Below, piece after piece: positions 8,458-10,975 of a stretch of 10,975 nt of DNA; the stretch's first letter is position 1, and every line of letters starts with the position of its first letter. The stretch comes from Bacteroidales bacterium (GTDB taxonomy: Bacteria > Bacteroidota > Bacteroidia > Bacteroidales > F082). A program made the translations under genes and the position numbers. The notes beneath the pieces were generated by a model that was given only the letters and a program-made list of their open reading frames with translations, made no database searches and was not told where the DNA came from. The stretch lies in assembly GCA_020853175.1 (NCBI GenBank), contig JADYZK010000087.1, forward strand, positions 1 to 10,975, given 5' to 3'.

Positions 8458-9332
8458 TCATAAAGGTCATTGTCAAGAACATTGTTCACTGCTGTTCCGC
8501 CTGTGCTGCTGTTCACGGGTGTTCCCACGTCATCAATAGCAACAGGAAGCGGGTTGTTTACAATCACTGGATTGGAAAACACACCTCCTGCAATGCCAAT
8601 TTGAACGGAATAGAAACGTTCGTCGTTTTTACCGCTTTGTCCCAAAGCAAATGAGATTTTATTGTTTGCATTCAGGTAGTTGGCAATAAAGGCGGCACTG
8701 TTGTCAAAAGTTACGCCATTTAGGCTGTAGCTGATGCCATAAAACTTGGTTCTTCCTGTGGAATTGTTCGTGCTAACAGTGAGACCTGTTGGGTTATTCA
8801 CAGCGTATGAAGTATAGCCTCCCACTTCAACATATTCTCTGTTGTCGCCGTTACCATCAATGTCAATGGCAGTAAGGTTGTAGTTGAACACGAATACGGA
8901 TTCGTTGTCAGCCGTATTAAAAAACTCTAACTCATATACTACGTATCCTCCGCTGTTCTTTGTAGCTCCTATCCGCGGTTGAAAACGTGTTGATTCGCCG
9001 GTTATGGCATCGTCATCGAAGTTGGTAATATTGGCATTCACTTTTTCTGCAATCTTCATTAAAGCATACACCACAATACCATCTTTGGTGATTACATTGC
9101 TGTATTTATGCACTGATCCGGCGTTGGTGCCGCCGTTGCCGGTATTGGTAACAATGGTGCGTTGCGCATTGGTAAAACTCAAAGTTTCACCTTGAAGGTT
9201 GAGGATAAAAGAGGACTGCGCCCTAAGGTTCATTCCGGAAAAAAGCATAACAGTCAACAAGAGTACTGAAGCCAAAAGAGAACTTTTGAACTTTTTGTCT
9301 TGATGAAATTGTTCAATTTTTTGTGTTTTCAT
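8430..9332 (-). CDS. Secreted Ig-domain protein, truncated at its 3' end by fusion into copy B
   Basis: This 300-residue frame has a signal peptide with a long charged n-region (residues 1-38, cut after LRA before QSS). Residues ~40-265 form a beta-rich N-terminal module with a calcium-binding-like loop DIDGNGDNRE at 157-166. From about 268 an Ig-like domain opens with PLPVAIDD and NVLDNDL (284-290), the same family of module as the Ig-like domain near the end of the giant protein. That domain normally needs about 80 more residues, but the frame stops 10 residues after NVLDNDL. The last eight residues (GKLQRITV) are encoded by DNA that in another frame encodes WKTTKDY of lipoprotein copy B. 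The original protein was therefore probably much longer. Start 9332 lies 30 bp after the stop of lipoprotein copy C, so they form an operon. Whether the truncated product is stable or exported is unknown. Confidence 0.8.
   Translation of the reverse strand: MKTQKIEQFHQDKKFKSSLLASVLLLTVMLFSGMNLRAQSSFILNLQGETLSFTNAQRTIVTNTGNGGTNAGSVHKYSNVITKDGIVVYALMKIAEKVNANITNFDDDAITGESTRFQPRIGATKNSGGYVVYELEFFNTADNESVFVFNYNLTAIDIDGNGDNREYVEVGGYTSYAVNNPTGLTVSTNNSTGRTKFYGISYSLNGVTFDNSAAFIANYLNANNKISFALGQSGKNDERFYSVQIGIAGGVFSNPVIVNNPLPVAIDDVGTPVNSSTGGTAVNNVLDNDLYDGKLQRITV
8454..8462. other. Probable deletion (or misassembly) junction
   Basis: On the minus strand, the reading frame of the Ig-domain protein (GAC CTT TAT GAT) meets lipoprotein sequence (TGG AAA ACT ACA AAG G) at about 8457-8460. 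Homology to the lipoprotein family begins exactly at the Trp codon, and the preceding TGA replaces the conserved Asn codon. The join links the middle of a large gene to the middle of the next module's lipoprotein gene, as expected when the DNA between them is lost. Confidence 0.75.
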
Positions 9333-9362
9333 TTCAGTTTATTTTTTTTGGTTTGATTCGAT

Positions 9363-9725
9363 TTATGGAAGGTCAACAGACATGCTGGTGGCAGTGAGGT
9401 TCAGCACTGTAGTTTGACCCCCAAATTTTAAAATAACACTCTTTTCATAAGATGGAACGACAACCTTCATTGTATAAGGTATCCCGGCTGTGAGATAGGC
9501 TTTTTGATAGGTGGCGCCATTGGCGTTGTTCACCTCCACTATTCCATTTGCGGTGGCGGTGAGGGTTAAGCTGAAATCAGAAGTGGTTTTCCAATTGAAG
9601 CTGGCGGGAACCTGCAGTTCCTCCATGGTAGTTGGTTTGTTGTCAGGTTGTTGAGGCGTATCCTTTTTACAAGAACTCATGAACAAAATGAATCCGAGTG
9701 CGATCAGTAAGGTGGTCTTTTTCAT
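9363..9725 (-). CDS. Small lipoprotein of the local paralogous family (copy C)
   Basis: A 120-residue lipoprotein. The signal segment MKKTTLLIALGFILFMSSC puts the lipidated Cys at residue 19, followed by KKD. A short PQQPDNKP linker precedes the core: MEELQVPASFNWKTT (34-48), a central YQKAYL (73-78) and VPSYEK (90-95). Hand alignment to copy D gives about 60% identity over the full 120 residues with no gaps. A Lys-Asp pair just after the lipidated Cys is compatible with outer-membrane or surface display in Bacteroidota, but it is weaker than the acidic export signals known from Capnocytophaga and Bacteroides. The truncated 300-aa secreted protein starts 30 bp downstream. The upstream region shares a palindromic element with copy D. 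Function unknown; anchoring or assembly of the partner is inference. Confidence 0.92.
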   Translation of the reverse strand: MKKTTLLIALGFILFMSSCKKDTPQQPDNKPTTMEELQVPASFNWKTTSDFSLTLTATANGIVEVNNANGATYQKAYLTAGIPYTMKVVVPSYEKSVILKFGGQTTVLNLTATSMSVDLP

Positions 9726-9844
9726 TGTAATTATATTTTCAATTTGGTTAATTCTAATATCGTGCCAAAAAATGAAAAGAACTTAAAATGCTGATAGATA
9801 AATAGTTATAAAAATACTTGAAAATAAAACGCGCGTTTAAAATC

Positions 9845-9868
9845 GGAATTAATTCCAAAAATCGGACA
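9845..9868. promoter_or_regulatory. Shared palindromic element upstream of copy C
   Basis: GGAATTAATTCC (9845-9856) is a perfect 12-bp palindrome followed by AAAAATCGGACA. The 24-bp block matches 20 of 24 positions of the block at 10824-10847 upstream of copy D, in the same orientation. Its palindrome is centred about 125 bp upstream of the copy C start. It could be an operator or activator site for the lipoprotein operons. Sequence conservation is seen; function is inferred. Confidence 0.5.
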
Positions 9869-10223
9869 AAAATCTATCGTAACGAAACCTTTCATGAATA
9901 CTCTTTAATAGTTGTAACATCACGATCATTGGGGGAAGGGTAGCTTTTTTTAGACTTTAAAGGAGTTTTTCTTGGTGATGTTGAATAAACTGCACACAAA
10001 TGTAACTATAAGTTAGACACTTATGACAACATTATAAGTTTTTATTTGCTGTTGCAATCAAAAGGTTTAAAAATGCCATCATTACAAGCGGCGACGCATT
10101 TAAGGTTTCTATCATTTTTTGTGCTGTAAGAGGTGATGGGTATAGGAAGACCATTTCTATATGGTGGTGAGCAGAAATGGGGGAAAAGATTTTTGTCGTT
10201 TTGCAGAAGGGCAAAAACGACAA
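9869..10223. other. Stretch with no confident gene; possible decayed partner of copy D
   Basis: Between the copy C upstream region and the copy D terminator I see no gene I can support. Minus-strand frames of 65-67 codons at 10032-10239 begin inside the terminator hairpin and lack recognisable motifs. A weak AT-only inverted repeat (ACTTAT at 10019-10024, ATAAGT at 10034-10039) and one copy of a short repeat (10046-10083) are present. By analogy with copies A and C, this is where a partner for copy D would be expected, so the stretch may be a scar left by its loss. Confidence 0.4.
10046..10083. repeat. Degenerate short direct repeat, copy 1
   Basis: TTGCTGTTGCAATCA at 10046-10060 and GCCATCATT at 10075-10083, separated by 14 nt. 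The same two blocks recur at 10273-10297 with a 1-nt gap. The 13-nt length difference is not a multiple of three, so if the repeat came from coding DNA one copy is frameshifted. Confidence 0.5.
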
Positions 10224-10255
10224 CACCCGAAGCATTCATTTAAATGCTTCGGGTG
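10224..10255 (-). terminator. Intrinsic terminator downstream of lipoprotein copy D
   Basis: CACCCGAAGCATT (10224-10236) pairs perfectly with AATGCTTCGGGTG (10243-10255) around a 6-nt loop. Read on the minus strand, the 13-bp stem is followed by TTGTCGTTTTTGCCC, a short U-tract. It lies about 92 bp after the copy D stop, and no other credible gene lies between, so it probably ends the copy D transcript. On the plus strand the T run is further away (10265-10270). Confidence 0.75.
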
Positions 10256-10272
10256 CAACATATTCTTTTTAA

Positions 10273-10297
10273 TTGCTGTTTCAATCAGGCCATCATT
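10273..10297. repeat. Degenerate short direct repeat, copy 2
   Basis: TTGCTGTTTCAATCA (10273-10287) matches 14 of 15 bases of the block at 10046-10060 and is followed one base later by GCCATCATT (10289-10297), also found in copy 1. On the minus strand this reads as KNDGLIETAIKKN in one frame, which may be the tail of a lost coding sequence. It lies between the copy D stop and its terminator. Confidence 0.5.
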
Positions 10298-10347
10298 TTT
10301 ACCTACAACCAAGATCGAATATCAAGTGTAATAATCTTTTTCGAGGA

Positions 10348-10710
10348 TTAGTTGAATTGGTACTGCATAACATCGGCTGTCAATTCCAAATTTGCAGTTT
10401 GGCCGAGGAATCTCAGTTGAACAGTTTTTTCGTAACTGGGCACGGTCACCTTCATGGTGTAGGCTACACCGCTGCTGAGGTAAGCTTTTTGGTAAGCCAC
10501 ACCTGCTGAGTTAGTCACCTCAACCAATCCATTTGCATTTCCACTGAGGGTAAGGCTGATGTCTTTCGTGGTTTTCCAGTTAAAACTTGCCGGAATTTGC
10601 AGTTCTTCCATGGTGTTGGGTTTGCTGATAGGATCTTCTACCTTGTCTTTTTTACATGATGTAAATGCGAGTGCCAATCCTAGGGTCAGTAATAATGTGA
10701 TCTTTTTCAT
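10348..10710 (-). CDS. Small lipoprotein of the local paralogous family (copy D)
   Basis: A 120-residue lipoprotein with signal segment MKKITLLLTLGLALAFTSC (lipidated Cys19), then KKD and a KVEDPISKP linker. The family core follows: MEELQIPASFNWKTTKDISL, a central YQKAYLSSGVAYTMKV, and VPSYEK at 90-95. Same length as copy C and about 60% identical to it by hand count. The start is fixed by this alignment and by the n-region length. Unlike copies A and C it has no secreted partner close downstream: about 92 bp later comes a terminator, then DNA with no confident gene. It is either a stand-alone gene, perhaps serving partners encoded elsewhere, or the survivor of a broken module. Predicted all-beta and envelope-located; molecular function unknown. 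Confidence 0.9.
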   Translation of the reverse strand: MKKITLLLTLGLALAFTSCKKDKVEDPISKPNTMEELQIPASFNWKTTKDISLTLSGNANGLVEVTNSAGVAYQKAYLSSGVAYTMKVTVPSYEKTVQLRFLGQTANLELTADVMQYQFN

Positions 10711-10747
10711 AATATTTTCGTTTTATCTACTTATTCCAAAATGATGC

Positions 10748-10755
10748 CAAACCTA
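10748..10755 (-). promoter_or_regulatory. Candidate -7 promoter box for copy D
   Basis: On the minus strand this reads TAGGTTTG, an exact match to the Bacteroidota -7 consensus TAnnTTTG, 37 bp upstream of the copy D ATG. No TTTG-type -33 box sits at the usual spacing upstream. The adjoining TTTGGCA is also present 37 bp or so upstream of copy C (9763-9769), though copy C lacks the TA of the box. Weak call. Confidence 0.3.
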
Positions 10756-10823
10756 ATAAATATATAAATCATTGATATTGATTTGATTATAAATCTCTTT
10801 CTTTTTTCTAAAAACCATTATTT

Positions 10824-10847
10824 GGAATTTATTCCAAAATATGGACA
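10824..10847. promoter_or_regulatory. Shared palindromic element upstream of copy D
   Basis: The block GGAATTTATTCCAAAATATGG plus ACA matches 20 of 24 positions upstream of copy C. Here the dyad extends to TTTGGAAT-N2-ATTCCAAA (10821-10838), an 8-bp inverted repeat. It is centred about 120 bp upstream of the copy D start, nearly the same place as in copy C. A half-site-like ATTCCAAAA also occurs at 10733-10741, close to the start. Confidence 0.5.
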
Positions 10848-10921
10848 TAGTGTATAATTTAGATTAAAGTTTTAGTCTTGTTTGAATCTATCAATTTTGT
10901 CAATAGGCTCATCAAAAGTAA

Positions 10922-10975
10922 TCATTTATAGCTGAGTTGCACATAGAAAATCCCCCGATCTCTTCAAGAAGAAAC
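10922..10975 (-). other. Possible 3' tail of an outer-membrane beta-barrel gene, broken
   Basis: On the minus strand, the codons ending at the TGA in 10922-10924 read RDRGIFYVQLSYK, which resembles the final beta-strand of Bacteroidota outer-membrane barrels such as TonB-dependent receptors. However, a TGA in the same frame lies immediately upstream (10964-10966), so an intact gene would require a frameshift at this point, or the match is chance. Only about 54 bases are visible before the window edge. Confidence 0.2.

Noticed and set aside
8430..8460. A simple frameshift, with the lipoprotein domain as the natural C-terminus of the Ig-domain protein
   Set aside because: The Ig-like domain has only begun at the join, and the lipoprotein homology starts abruptly in mid-family with no linker; a deletion or misjoin explains both ends better than a one-base error.
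10019..10044. Inverted repeat ACTTAT/ATAAGT followed by T-rich DNA as a terminator
   Set aside because: The six-base stem is nearly all A-T with a nine-base loop, too weak to call, and no plus-strand gene precedes it.
10032..10239. Two overlapping minus-strand frames of 65 and 67 codons
   Set aside because: Their start codons lie in the copy D terminator stem, the two frames compete over the same DNA, and neither has a recognisable motif or signal peptide. Treated as possible debris instead.

Overview
The window looks like chromosomal DNA from a Bacteroidota bacterium, most likely a free-living or environmental one. Reasons: AT-rich intergenic DNA without strong Shine-Dalgarno sites; short outer-membrane-type lipoproteins with a Cys-Lys/Arg-Lys-Asp start; very long secreted proteins built from DUF11 and Ig-like repeats ending in an LruC (DUF4842) domain; and a C69 dipeptidase of the form common in that phylum. 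Assignment below phylum is not possible from this sequence alone.

Layout. Bases 1-1058 (+) hold the C-terminal two thirds of a C69-family dipeptidase, cut by the window edge. A strong hairpin at 1073-1118 ends this gene and, from the other side, a convergent giant gene. Everything with a confident call from 1127 to 10710 is on the minus strand. Reading along that strand, there is a lipoprotein (10348-10710, copy D), about 620 bp without a convincing gene but with a terminator and a decayed short repeat, a lipoprotein (9363-9725, copy C), a secreted protein that stops abruptly inside an Ig-like domain (8430-9332), the 3' remnant of another lipoprotein (8230-8457, copy B), a secreted 171-aa orphan (7703-8218), a lipoprotein (7176-7529, copy A), and a 2006-residue secreted protein (1127-7147).

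The main theme is a repeated two-gene module: a small lipoprotein of one conserved family followed within 11-30 bp by a secreted partner. Four copies of the lipoprotein are visible, and the partners differ: a giant LruC/DUF11 protein (A), a 171-aa orphan (B), a truncated Ig-type protein (C), and none surviving (D). The locus has clearly been rearranged. The 300-aa partner of copy C is fused out of frame to the middle of lipoprotein copy B, which points to a deletion of intervening DNA (or an assembly misjoin). Copies C and D share a 24-bp palindromic element about 120 bp upstream of their start codons, which suggests common regulation.

My best reading is a family of surface-exposed or secreted adhesin-like proteins, each made with a dedicated small lipoprotein of unknown role, perhaps an anchor or assembly partner. 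The pairing is seen in the sequence; the functional link is inference.
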